A stretch of 16,720 bases of DNA from JBLIOB01 sp047639575 (GTDB taxonomy: Bacteria > Bacteroidota > Bacteroidia > Flavobacteriales_D > Parvicellaceae). A model generated the notes under the pieces. The model was not told the origin of the DNA. It did no database searches and saw only the letters and a list, made by a program, of their open reading frames with translations. The DNA lies in the NCBI GenBank assembly GCA_047639575.1, contig JBLIOB010000073.1, positions 1 to 16,720 of the forward strand, written 5' to 3'. The position numbers and the translations under genes were made by a program. Within the stretch, counting starts at the first letter, position 1. Each line of letters begins with the position of its first letter. Below, piece after piece: positions 1-6,114 of this stretch.

Positions 1-405
1 ATCATTGTTAAAATTGCCAACAGCTGATGGGGACCCATCTTCATAATATTCTTTAAAAATGCCTTCTCTTACATCGTTAACCCACTTAACCTCTTGAATA
101 ACTACTCCAGAATCACTCCATATAGTTTGATCTCCATTAAGTATTCCATTTTCCCATAAAGCCTCCGACTTCGGCTCACCGTTATCATAGTATGTCGTGG
201 AAATACCATTAACTAAATCATTGGTCCAATTGCTAACTTCTTCTTTTACTCCATTCTCATCATAAAAAGTCCATTGACCATTTTTCTTTCCATCAATTAA
301 TTGCCCCTCCGCATCAATGGAACCATCTTCGTTATAATGCATTGTAGTATCAGTGCCGCAAGCAGCCAATACTAATAATAAAATTGCCACAAGTCCTTTT
401 CGCAT
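1..405 (-). CDS. MORN-repeat (YwqK-like) lipoprotein, C-terminus cut by window edge
   Basis: The reading frame starts with ATG at 405-403 and stays open to base 1, giving 135 codons with the C-terminus missing. The protein begins with a basic, hydrophobic leader ending in the lipobox LVLAAC, so Cys16 should be lipidated and the protein anchored in the envelope. About four degenerate repeats of roughly 22-24 residues follow (near 39-58, 62-83, 88-107 and 111-130). They carry patterns such as GKKNGQWTFYDENG and YYDNGEPKSE, the signature of MORN_2/YwqK-type repeats, which are very common in Bacteroidota lipoproteins. The 'antitoxin' label often attached to YwqK proteins is not supported by anything here, and no toxin gene is visible. 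The specific function is unknown. It is divergent from the next gene across 29 bp. Confidence 0.8.
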   Translation of the reverse strand, partial: MRKGLVAILLLVLAACGTDTTMHYNEDGSIDAEGQLIDGKKNGQWTFYDENGVKEEVSNWTNDLVNGISTTYYDNGEPKSEALWENGILNGDQTIWSDSGVVIQEVKWVNDVREGIFKEYYEDGSPSAVGNFNND

Positions 406-409
406 AAAT

Positions 410-417
410 CAAAGATA
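410..417 (-). promoter_or_regulatory. Bacteroidota -7 element for the MORN-repeat lipoprotein
   Basis: On the minus strand the sequence is TATCTTTG, an exact match to the TAnnTTTG -7 consensus of Bacteroidota housekeeping promoters. It ends only 4 bases before the ATG at 405, so transcription would begin at or next to the start codon (very short leader or leaderless). No clear -33 TTTG was found at the usual distance. This is inferred from the motif only. Confidence 0.45.
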
Positions 418-428
418 CTTCCTATCTT
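412..428. repeat. Inverted repeat centred between two divergent start codons
   Basis: AAGATA (412-417), spacer CTTCC, then TATCTT (423-428) form a perfect 6-bp dyad. Its centre, base 420, is exactly midway between the divergent start codons at 405 and 435. The arms overlap the candidate -7 element of the minus-strand gene and a weaker look-alike (TATCTTAC, 423-430) for the plus-strand gene. It could be an operator or simply two mirrored promoter elements. Confidence 0.45.
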
Positions 429-434
429 ACGAAA

Positions 435-908
435 ATGAGATTATTCATTCTGCTTTTATTCACACCATTATTCGGAATTGCGCAAAACCAAAATGATGCA
501 CAAAAGAATTGTGAAGCTTGGATAATGCCTAGGATTCAAGAAGACACCAACACGTATAAATCAATTTTATTTAACGATTTGGACTCTATTACCTCAATTT
601 CTGAAGCTGGGGTTGCCAAAATTAAAACCCTCAAATATGAAAAGTACGAATTACTGAATAATGGAATTTCCTCGAAAGTTTCGCAAAAGCAATATGCGTC
701 TGACTTCAATACGCTCAGATTAAAAATTATTCAAGCAATTAAGTCTAATTCAGAACTTACCGGTTATAAGCTAATTCATAAATTCACCACAAAAGACGTA
801 GAAGGTTATCTCGTTGAATATAAAGTGAAATACGAATTAAACCTTGGCTTAGAAGTATTAGAAACATCTATAAGCAGGAATGTAGATCGTGCTTCTTCCG
901 ATTACTAA
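435..908 (+). CDS. Small secreted protein of unknown function
   Basis: This encodes 157 aa with a convincing Sec signal peptide: a short basic start (MR), a hydrophobic core over about residues 3-15 and likely cleavage after GIAQ. The mature part is polar and mixed alpha/beta in character, with a single cysteine near residue 26. I recognise no domain. The start ATG at 435 is supported by the signal peptide beginning there. The gene is divergent from the MORN-repeat lipoprotein and convergent with the SpoIID-like gene, with only 6 bases between the two stop codons, so there is no room for a separate terminator. It is probably a real gene, because the leader is well formed and the frame fills the space. 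The function is unknown. Confidence 0.7.
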   Translation: MRLFILLLFTPLFGIAQNQNDAQKNCEAWIMPRIQEDTNTYKSILFNDLDSITSISEAGVAKIKTLKYEKYELLNNGISSKVSQKQYASDFNTLRLKIIQAIKSNSELTGYKLIHKFTTKDVEGYLVEYKVKYELNLGLEVLETSISRNVDRASSDY

Positions 909-914
909 TCAGAA

Positions 915-2081
915 TTATTCCATTCTAAAAAATTCCAAATCATCAAGGTGAATCAAGTGAATTCCTGAATAGTAGAACTTTAAAATTTCAAGATAAGAAT
1001 ACCCAAGATTTGACATTTTCATAGCTCCCTCTTGGCACAGACCCACTCCATGGCCGAACCCTTTACCTTTAAAAAATAGCTTGCCATTCTCTTCGGTAAT
1101 GCTAAAAAAGGTAGATCGAAGTTTAAAGTCTGCCCTGATGTCCTTCAACTGAATACTAAAGCCTGCATTACTATAATAAATCCTGCGTTTCCCTTGTCTA
1201 TAGTCAATTTTAAAATTCTCATCAAACGTGTTGTTGTTTTTAAAGTAGGAGGGCATTTTCCCTTTAACGTATTGAATCCACTTATCCTTAGATATTTCTT
1301 TCTTCCAATAATGATGTGGCATTGACTTACAGAATGGATCTTTAATACTTCTGAGGTAATCTAGCCGACTACTCCAAACATCTTCTGAGTTACATGTTTG
1401 ACCACCACAATTAGAAAAGAAAGAAGCTGTTATTAAGTTAATATCACTATCTACCAATACCATTCCTGCAGATTCCTTAACCGCCTTAGGTATGTCCGGA
1501 TTCCGCATAGACTTCTTTCGATAAACTTGACAGTGTGTATGATCACAAACATTGAATCCCTCTTCTAGATGTCTAAGAGAATGAGAGTGGGCATACGTCC
1601 TAGAAATGGTAGCCTGAATTTTATAATACTCCACTCCTTGTCTCGAACCTGATTCAGATTCAACTACTCCAGGCAGATACTCTTCCAGTTCAATGGTATT
1701 AACCATTTTCAGTTTACCTTCCCCTATCGAAAACTCGAGATCGCCCCAATATGGTCGGTTTTTACTATCATGTGTTAAAGACCTAATTTTAAAGCCTGCC
1801 CTTGTGCCTATTTGGACTAATTTTATGGTGTCAAAATAACCTAAATCGCTCCCGTTTAATTTAGCCTTGACCTGCTTTCCGTGAACCGAGGTTGTTAGTT
1901 GAAACTCCGATTTTAAAGTGTCTAAAATAGACGTATCCCCCTTTAAAAGGTATACTCCTTGATCAAATGTAACCTGTGCAGTTCTGACGGTCGAGACATA
2001 GTAAAGCCCCACCCGAATTATTTTTTGGCTATACCCTTCAACTCCTATCAGAATCACAGCTATGAAAATGATCCACCTCAT
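915..2081 (-). CDS. SpoIID/LytB-domain protein, probable exported lytic transglycosylase
   Basis: This encodes 388 aa. An in-frame GTG lies one codon upstream at 2084, but the ATG at 2081 gives a normal signal peptide (MRWIIFIAVILIGVEGYSQ, about 19 residues). SpoIID/LytB hallmarks appear in order: an EYLPGVVESE motif near 134-143, whose final Glu fits the catalytic acid of SpoIID; a KIQATISRTYAHSH segment near 154-167; CDHTHCQVY near 179-187; SFFSNCGGQT near 220-229 with EDVW shortly after; and GKGFGHGVGLCQEGA near 339-353. SpoIID enzymes cleave glycan strands already stripped of stem peptides. Bacteroidota do not sporulate, so a role in cell-wall turnover or division is more likely, in the periplasm. 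Several cysteines in the core could form disulfides. It is transcribed alone, with its 3' end abutting the preceding convergent gene. Family assignment is strong; activity is inferred. Confidence 0.88.
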   Translation of the reverse strand: MRWIIFIAVILIGVEGYSQKIIRVGLYYVSTVRTAQVTFDQGVYLLKGDTSILDTLKSEFQLTTSVHGKQVKAKLNGSDLGYFDTIKLVQIGTRAGFKIRSLTHDSKNRPYWGDLEFSIGEGKLKMVNTIELEEYLPGVVESESGSRQGVEYYKIQATISRTYAHSHSLRHLEEGFNVCDHTHCQVYRKKSMRNPDIPKAVKESAGMVLVDSDINLITASFFSNCGGQTCNSEDVWSSRLDYLRSIKDPFCKSMPHHYWKKEISKDKWIQYVKGKMPSYFKNNNTFDENFKIDYRQGKRRIYYSNAGFSIQLKDIRADFKLRSTFFSITEENGKLFFKGKGFGHGVGLCQEGAMKMSNLGYSYLEILKFYYSGIHLIHLDDLEFFRME

Positions 2082-2088
2082 CACCTTG

Positions 2089-2096
2089 CGAAACTA
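2089..2096 (-). promoter_or_regulatory. Possible -7 element for the SpoIID-like gene
   Basis: The minus strand reads TAGTTTCG, one mismatch from TAnnTTTG, ending 7 bases before the ATG at 2081. A second near match, TATACTTG, lies just upstream at 2104-2097. No convincing -33 element was seen. Confidence 0.3.
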
Positions 2097-2154
2097 CAAG
2101 TATAATGCCCTTTATAAATTTGGATTGATTTATATTATTAACATCAAATGCCTG

Positions 2155-2164
2155 AAATGCATTT
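2155..2164. repeat. 10-bp perfect palindrome AAATGCATTT in intergenic region
   Basis: This self-complementary 10-mer sits in the 140-bp gap between the PhoX-like gene's 3' end and the SpoIID-like gene's 5' end. An alternative pairing of CAAATG (2145-2150) with CATTTG (2160-2165) overlaps it. It could be an operator for the SpoIID-like gene or chance in AT-rich DNA. Confidence 0.3.
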
Positions 2165-2174
2165 GTCTCTTGCC

Positions 2175-2196
2175 TTTTACAATTCTTTTTGTAAAA
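2175..2196. repeat. Perfect 8-bp inverted repeat, 6-base loop
   Basis: TTTTACAA (2175-2182) and TTGTAAAA (2189-2196) are perfectly complementary around a 6-base loop. The repeat lies immediately beyond the candidate terminator of the PhoX-like gene and may be a second, AT-rich transcript-end hairpin. It could also act upstream of the SpoIID-like gene. Confidence 0.4.
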
Positions 2197-2216
2197 CAAC
2201 ATGCTCTGTTGAGCAT
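2193..2216 (-). terminator. Probable rho-independent terminator of the PhoX-like gene
   Basis: Reading the minus strand after the stop codon at 2226, ATGCTC and GAGCAT (2216-2211 and 2206-2201) form a 6-bp stem around a 4-base loop. GTTGTTTT follows directly (2200-2193). The position 10 bases past the stop and the T-rich tail fit an intrinsic terminator, although the stem is short. Confidence 0.5.
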
Positions 2217-2225
2217 TGGTTTAGA

Positions 2226-3770
2226 TCAATTTTTAACTTTTAAAACCTTTAACTGCAGTTCTTGGTCAGGTGAATGTTTAATTTTAAAGATATAGATTCC
2301 CTCTGTCTGATTAGTCAAGTCAACTATCAGCTCATCAGTATTTACAAAGTTCAGCTGCTTTATTATTTGGCCAGAAAGTCCAACAACTGTTACTTCTATT
2401 TCCTCATAATTCTGACCTAGATTAACGGTAAATCTCCCAGAGGATGGATTTGGATGAACTAAAAATGGTTCTGCATCCCAAGGAACCCCCAAATTATCGT
2501 TCAGAGCAATTACTAGTGTAACGTCTTTATCAAAGGCAACTGACTGACCTGCAGCGTCAATCTGTGAAGTTGCCGCATTTGTTAAAAACGGGTGCTGGAT
2601 GGACATGAACAAAAACCGAAAATCAGGTGAGAAAGTTATTCCTGTAGGTTCAGACCCCATAGGCACACGTCCAAAGACTCTTACTTCTGGACTTGCCTGA
2701 GTATGGTTAGGCGCAACAACCCATATGTTATTATATCCTCCATCCTGCAATACCCATAAATTTCCTATTCCATCAAACGCTAAATTATCGTTCCCGTGGC
2801 CCCAATAAGCTGGCGAAACACCTCCTTCATGTGAAATCGAATAGGTCGCGTCACCTACAAAACTTTCCATTTTAAACACCGTTAATCCGATCAACGGATC
2901 TGAATCTAAAAATCGATAAACTTGATTTTCTCCTTTAACTGCAAAATAAACCCAGCCATCTGGGCCAATTTCAACGTCTTCTATCCCATTAAAAATAGTT
3001 GCTCCGGCTTTGTCACAACGAATCAATGTATTGTTTCTATCTAATTGACTCGTATTTTGAATTTGAATCCATATACCCCCAGGTCCATTTTTTGGACCTT
3101 TATAAACATATAGTTTACCGCTACTAAGGTCTTCAATGGAGTCTGAAACAAACTTAAATAAGTAACCAGGATTTGAATCTGCTCCTTCATAAACCGTCCT
3201 AAGATTATCATGAACAATAATATTCTCATGTTTAAAATTGCCAAGTGCCCATCTCTTGTCAATAATCGTTTTAGAAACTGGGTCTATTTCAACACACCAT
3301 CCATAATCGAAATAACCGTCCCCATTAATATCATCCTGATTAGTATCTTCCTCACAACTAATAATTGTGTTCCATGGAGTTACCGAACCTGAACAATTTC
3401 TAGTCGTACCCGCATAACTTGAAAAATCTATAGCCTGTGAAAATGATGTTTCCCATAGCTTAGTACTCGAATTGAAGTTGATATCTAATATAGTGACTCC
3501 TCCTGGCGTGAGTTCAGAATTCACACTTAAATAACCGTTTTCAGAGCTGCCGCCAATTGGAACATAACCCGTGAAATCATTATTTCCCGGTAGAGTTCCC
3601 CCTTGAGTTAATGAATCTCCACGTTCAATTATTTTCTGAAATGAGTGACTAGATGGGATAACAAAATCATTGTTTTGAGGCAAAGGTTCTACAGATAGAA
3701 AGTCGCCAATTTGCTGAGCACATATACCAGTGGTACAAATTAGGAATAAAATGGTCTGTGCAATTTTCAA
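2226..3770 (-). CDS. PhoX/DUF839-family phosphatase-like protein with T9SS sorting domain
   Basis: This encodes 514 aa from a TTG start at 3770, chosen because the signal peptide (residues 1-19, ending ICAQ) begins exactly there and AAAGGAGG lies 7 bases upstream. PhoX/DUF839 signatures follow: PIGGSSENGYLSVNSE near 71-86, TPWNTIISCEE near 131-141, YGWCVEIDP near 156-164, ALGNFKHEN near 175-182, GIEDVEIGPDGWVYF near 262-276, FDGIGNLWVLQDGG near 332-345, and PTGITFSPD with a following IQHP near 375-394. In characterised PhoX enzymes such regions supply iron and calcium ligands for phosphomonoester hydrolysis. An EF-hand-like DINGDGYFD loop lies at about 147-155. Residues from about 436 form a type A T9SS sorting domain (HPNPSSGRF, then VVGLSGQIIKQL and GIYIFKI). 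The leader has no twin arginine, unlike classical PhoX. Surface exposure or release is inferred, and the substrate is untested. Confidence 0.85.
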   Translation of the reverse strand: MKIAQTILFLICTTGICAQQIGDFLSVEPLPQNNDFVIPSSHSFQKIIERGDSLTQGGTLPGNNDFTGYVPIGGSSENGYLSVNSELTPGGVTILDINFNSSTKLWETSFSQAIDFSSYAGTTRNCSGSVTPWNTIISCEEDTNQDDINGDGYFDYGWCVEIDPVSKTIIDKRWALGNFKHENIIVHDNLRTVYEGADSNPGYLFKFVSDSIEDLSSGKLYVYKGPKNGPGGIWIQIQNTSQLDRNNTLIRCDKAGATIFNGIEDVEIGPDGWVYFAVKGENQVYRFLDSDPLIGLTVFKMESFVGDATYSISHEGGVSPAYWGHGNDNLAFDGIGNLWVLQDGGYNNIWVVAPNHTQASPEVRVFGRVPMGSEPTGITFSPDFRFLFMSIQHPFLTNAATSQIDAAGQSVAFDKDVTLVIALNDNLGVPWDAEPFLVHPNPSSGRFTVNLGQNYEEIEVTVVGLSGQIIKQLNFVNTDELIVDLTNQTEGIYIFKIKHSPDQELQLKVLKVKN

Positions 3771-3777
3771 AAACTAT

Positions 3778-3785
3778 CCTCCTTT
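3778..3785 (-). promoter_or_regulatory. Strong Shine-Dalgarno that fixes a TTG start
   Basis: The minus strand reads AAAGGAGG, followed by 7 bases and TTG. Clear Shine-Dalgarno sequences are uncommon in Bacteroidota, so this one is informative: it supports TTG at 3770 as the real start of the PhoX-like gene. No in-frame ATG exists near the signal peptide. A possible -7-like GTATTTTG lies further upstream at 3803-3796. Confidence 0.6.
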
Positions 3786-3842
3786 AAGTCAGCAACAAAA
3801 TACGTATAATCCGTCTTTATAACACATTCATTAAAACTTGAT

Positions 3843-4949
3843 TTATCGTTTGATGGATTCAACGATTAATTCTGCCGTTCTCTTGGAAGCTCCTTCTCCA
3901 CCAAGTTTAGTGGCAAGAATTTCGTAATCTGATAACATTTTCATGCGTTTGGATCCTCCTTCAACAACCTGTAGCAATTCCTCTAGTAATCTGGCTTCGT
4001 TAAACTCTGCCTGAATTAATTCTGTAACTGTTTCTTGGTCCATTATTAAATTAACCAATGAGATATAGTCAATTTTAATTAATCTTTTAGCGATCTGATA
4101 AGAGATCCAACTTCCTTTATAACATACCACTTCAGGAACATTAAACAATGCAGTTTCAAGAGTTGCTGTGCCAGAAGTGACTAAAGCTGCCTCTGCATGT
4201 TGAAGCAAATCATATGTTTGATTATGTACGATGCTAACTTCTTCACCAACCAATGCAGTATAAAAACTTAATTCCTGAGATGGAGCTCCGGCTATTACAA
4301 ATTGGTAAGTCGAAAAATGGGATTTCATTTTTACCATTTCCTGAAGCATTTTGGTGATTTCTTGTTTACGACTTCCGGGCAGCAAAGCAATTATTGGTTC
4401 TTCAGTTAAGCTATTGTCTTTTCTGAAATTTTCATTTTGACTATCTAATGCAATAGCATCAATCAACGGATGTCCGACAAACTCAACCTCATAATCATGC
4501 TTTTTATAAAATTCAGATTCGAACGGTAAAATGCAATAGAGACGATCCACATCTCTTCTGATTTTTTTAACTCTACTTTGTTTCCATGCCCAGACTTGAG
4601 GTGAAATATAATAATGCACTGCGATTCCCTGCTCCTTTGCAAATTCAGCGATCCTCAAATTAAACCCTGGATAATCAATTAGAATAAGTGCATCTGGCTG
4701 ATAATCAAGCACATCTTGTTTGCAAAATTTAAGATTTTTAGAAATCGTGCGAATATTCATCAGCACTTCTATAAAGCCCATAAATGCTAACTCGCGGTAA
4801 TGTTTAATTAACTCACCACCCTGCTCCGCCATTAAATCACCTCCCCAAAACCTAAATTCGGCCTGAGTGTCTTGGTTTTTAATTTCCCGCATTAAATTGG
4901 AACCGTGTAGGTCTCCCGATGCTTCTCCAGAAATGATATAATACTTCAT
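3843..4949 (-). CDS. lpxB: Lipid-A-disaccharide synthase LpxB
   Basis: This encodes 368 aa, close to the usual LpxB length. The enzyme joins UDP-2,3-diacylglucosamine and 2,3-diacylglucosamine-1-phosphate to give the lipid A disaccharide at the cytoplasmic face of the inner membrane. Family motifs are visible in order: SGEASGDLHG (7-16), FWGG (34-37), MGFIEVL (57-63), IDYPGFNLRIA (91-101), YISPQVWAWK (114-123), VGHPL (158-162), LLPGSRKQEI (189-198) and SGTATLE (259-265), followed by a YISLVNLI segment near 295-302. This is a GT-B glycosyltransferase of family GT19. Its ATG overlaps the stop of the upstream small membrane protein in an ATGA arrangement, so it is probably translationally coupled and last in the surE operon. 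Assignment is secure. Confidence 0.97.
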   Translation of the reverse strand: MKYYIISGEASGDLHGSNLMREIKNQDTQAEFRFWGGDLMAEQGGELIKHYRELAFMGFIEVLMNIRTISKNLKFCKQDVLDYQPDALILIDYPGFNLRIAEFAKEQGIAVHYYISPQVWAWKQSRVKKIRRDVDRLYCILPFESEFYKKHDYEVEFVGHPLIDAIALDSQNENFRKDNSLTEEPIIALLPGSRKQEITKMLQEMVKMKSHFSTYQFVIAGAPSQELSFYTALVGEEVSIVHNQTYDLLQHAEAALVTSGTATLETALFNVPEVVCYKGSWISYQIAKRLIKIDYISLVNLIMDQETVTELIQAEFNEARLLEELLQVVEGGSKRMKMLSDYEILATKLGGEGASKRTAELIVESIKR

Positions 4950-5215
4950 TCAATAACAAATAGAATAGCCCAAGCCACAACTTCCAACATGGTTATCGCC
5001 ATAACCCCTCTAGAGGTTAATTCAATTTTCCTTCGATGAAAATAACGAGCTGGAATCAAATTAAAAGCGATTCCAAGAAAAATGATCTGACCAAGGAACT
5101 CATTCGTTGGTACTAGATCCCGCGTCATCATAACACCATAAATTATGGCAATCACAAGGAAAGGAACTAAAAGTCCCCACACCATTCCCCATGCAATATG
5201 ATTTTTCTTTAACAT
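4946..5215 (-). CDS. Small three-TM membrane protein between surE and lpxB
   Basis: This encodes 89 aa starting MLKKNHIAWG. A longer in-frame extension to 5311 exists but lies inside surE. The ATG at 5215 overlaps the surE stop by one base (TAATG), and the stop overlaps the lpxB start (ATGA), so this start is well supported. Three hydrophobic helices are visible at about 10-30, 42-56 and 68-87, with a basic patch (ARYFHRRK, 56-63) between the second and third. I recognise no named domain. Position between a nucleotidase gene and a lipid A gene suggests an inner-membrane protein co-produced with LpxB, but no function can be read from the sequence. Similar small membrane ORFs are, to my knowledge, found between surE and lpxB in other Bacteroidota. 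Confidence 0.82.
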   Translation of the reverse strand: MLKKNHIAWGMVWGLLVPFLVIAIIYGVMMTRDLVPTNEFLGQIIFLGIAFNLIPARYFHRRKIELTSRGVMAITMLEVVAWAILFVIE

Positions 5216-5982
5216 TAAAAATTCCAAGTGTTTAAGTCCGATATTGAATGATGGGCCGTCATATCGAATTGTGTTGGCACAACAGAGACATAGCCATTGT
5301 TCAACGCCCACATGTCGGTATCTTCTCCACCATCATAATTCGAAAATTCTCCAGTGAGCCAATAATACTTTCTTCCAAAAGGTGTCGTTCGTTCTTCAAA
5401 TCCATCATCCCAGAAAGCTCGAGCCTGTCTGCATATTCTAATTCCTTTGATGTCATCCGAATTTAATTTTGGAATGTTAACGTTCAAACAGGTATCCTTA
5501 GGAATTCCATTTTCCAAAGCAGAAGCTACCACCTTTTTCACGATCATCCTGGACGCTTCAAAATCAGCCTCATGAGCAAAATCTAATAAACTAAATCCAA
5601 TAGAAGGAATTTCGCCCAACGCTCCTTCAACAGCGGCCGACATAGTTCCACTGTACAATACATTTGTGGCCGCATTACTTCCATGATTAATTCCACTAAC
5701 CACTAAATCAGGTTTTAAATCTTTTAAAATATGCATCGCTAACTTCACACAATCAACTGGAGTACCAGTAGTAGAGTACGCTCTATGGTCTTTAAAGTAA
5801 TCAGTTTCATTTACATATAAAGGCACGTTTACTGTTATTGCATGACCCATTGCACTTTGGGGTTTGTCAGGTGCTACGATAATTAAATCACCGAATTCTT
5901 TTACTGCTTCCACTAAATTTTTAATTCCTGGAGCCGTAATTCCATCATCATTGGTTACTAGTATAAGTGGCCTTTTTTCCAT
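5215..5982 (-). CDS. surE: 5'/3'-nucleotidase SurE
   Basis: This encodes 255 aa beginning MEKRPLILVTNDDG. SurE is a cytoplasmic divalent-metal phosphatase acting on nucleoside 5'- and 3'-monophosphates, and in some species on short polyphosphate. Metal-site residues known from the family are visible: Asp12-Asp13 in VTNDDG, Ser43 in APDKPQSAMG and Asn99 in SGINHGSN. STTGTPVDCVKLA near 70-82 is also typical. The frame extends upstream to 6075, adding 31 residues with no family similarity. The ATG at 5982 is preferred because it places NDDG at the normal distance from the N-terminus and leaves -7-like elements upstream. The stop overlaps the next ATG, making this the first gene of a surE, small membrane protein, lpxB operon. 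Identity is secure. Confidence 0.96.
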   Translation of the reverse strand: MEKRPLILVTNDDGITAPGIKNLVEAVKEFGDLIIVAPDKPQSAMGHAITVNVPLYVNETDYFKDHRAYSTTGTPVDCVKLAMHILKDLKPDLVVSGINHGSNAATNVLYSGTMSAAVEGALGEIPSIGFSLLDFAHEADFEASRMIVKKVVASALENGIPKDTCLNVNIPKLNSDDIKGIRICRQARAFWDDGFEERTTPFGRKYYWLTGEFSNYDGGEDTDMWALNNGYVSVVPTQFDMTAHHSISDLNTWNF

Positions 5983-5999
5983 AGGGATTTCTTCTTCTA

Positions 6000-6022
6000 C
6001 AAAACTAACCAAATCAAAGTTA
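6000..6022 (-). promoter_or_regulatory. Candidate -7 elements upstream of surE
   Basis: On the minus strand TAACTTTG (6022-6015) and TAGTTTTG (6007-6000) both match TAnnTTTG exactly and lie 18-40 bases before the surE ATG at 5982. No well-spaced -33 TTTG was found for either. Their position inside the upstream extension of the reading frame also supports the shorter surE start. Confidence 0.4.
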
Positions 6023-6059
6023 TAAGTGTTAACAAACAATGGATGTTGTTCAACGATCG

Positions 6060-6092
6060 TTTGTGGGAAGAACAACTAATCCATTAGATTTG
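6060..6092 (+). promoter_or_regulatory. Candidate promoter of the DUF4139 gene
   Basis: TTTG (6060-6063), a 21-base spacer and TAGATTTG (6085-6092) match the Bacteroidota -33 and -7 elements with acceptable spacing. The ATG lies 22 bases downstream at 6115. The promoter is divergent from that of surE. Confidence 0.5.
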
Positions 6093-6114
6093 TAATAGAA
6101 CGAAATTTAGACAC

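Noticed and set aside
1..405. Antitoxin of a toxin-antitoxin pair, as YwqK-type proteins are often labelled
   Set aside because: It has a lipoprotein leader and MORN-type repeats. The divergent neighbour is an exported protein with no toxin features.
2082..2084. GTG start one codon before the ATG of the SpoIID-like gene
   Set aside because: It adds a single residue, and the adjacent ATG is the simpler start.
2062..2295. Plus-strand frame of 77 codons in the gap between the PhoX-like and SpoIID-like genes
   Set aside because: It overlaps the ends of both real genes, has no ribosome site or domain, and runs through hairpins that look regulatory.
5216..5311. N-terminal extension of the small membrane protein by 32 codons
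   Set aside because: It lies wholly inside surE in another frame. The ATG overlapping the surE stop gives a sensible membrane protein.
5983..6075. N-terminal extension of surE by 31 codons
   Set aside because: The added residues have no SurE character, the NDDG motif fits the shorter start, and two -7-like elements lie in this stretch.
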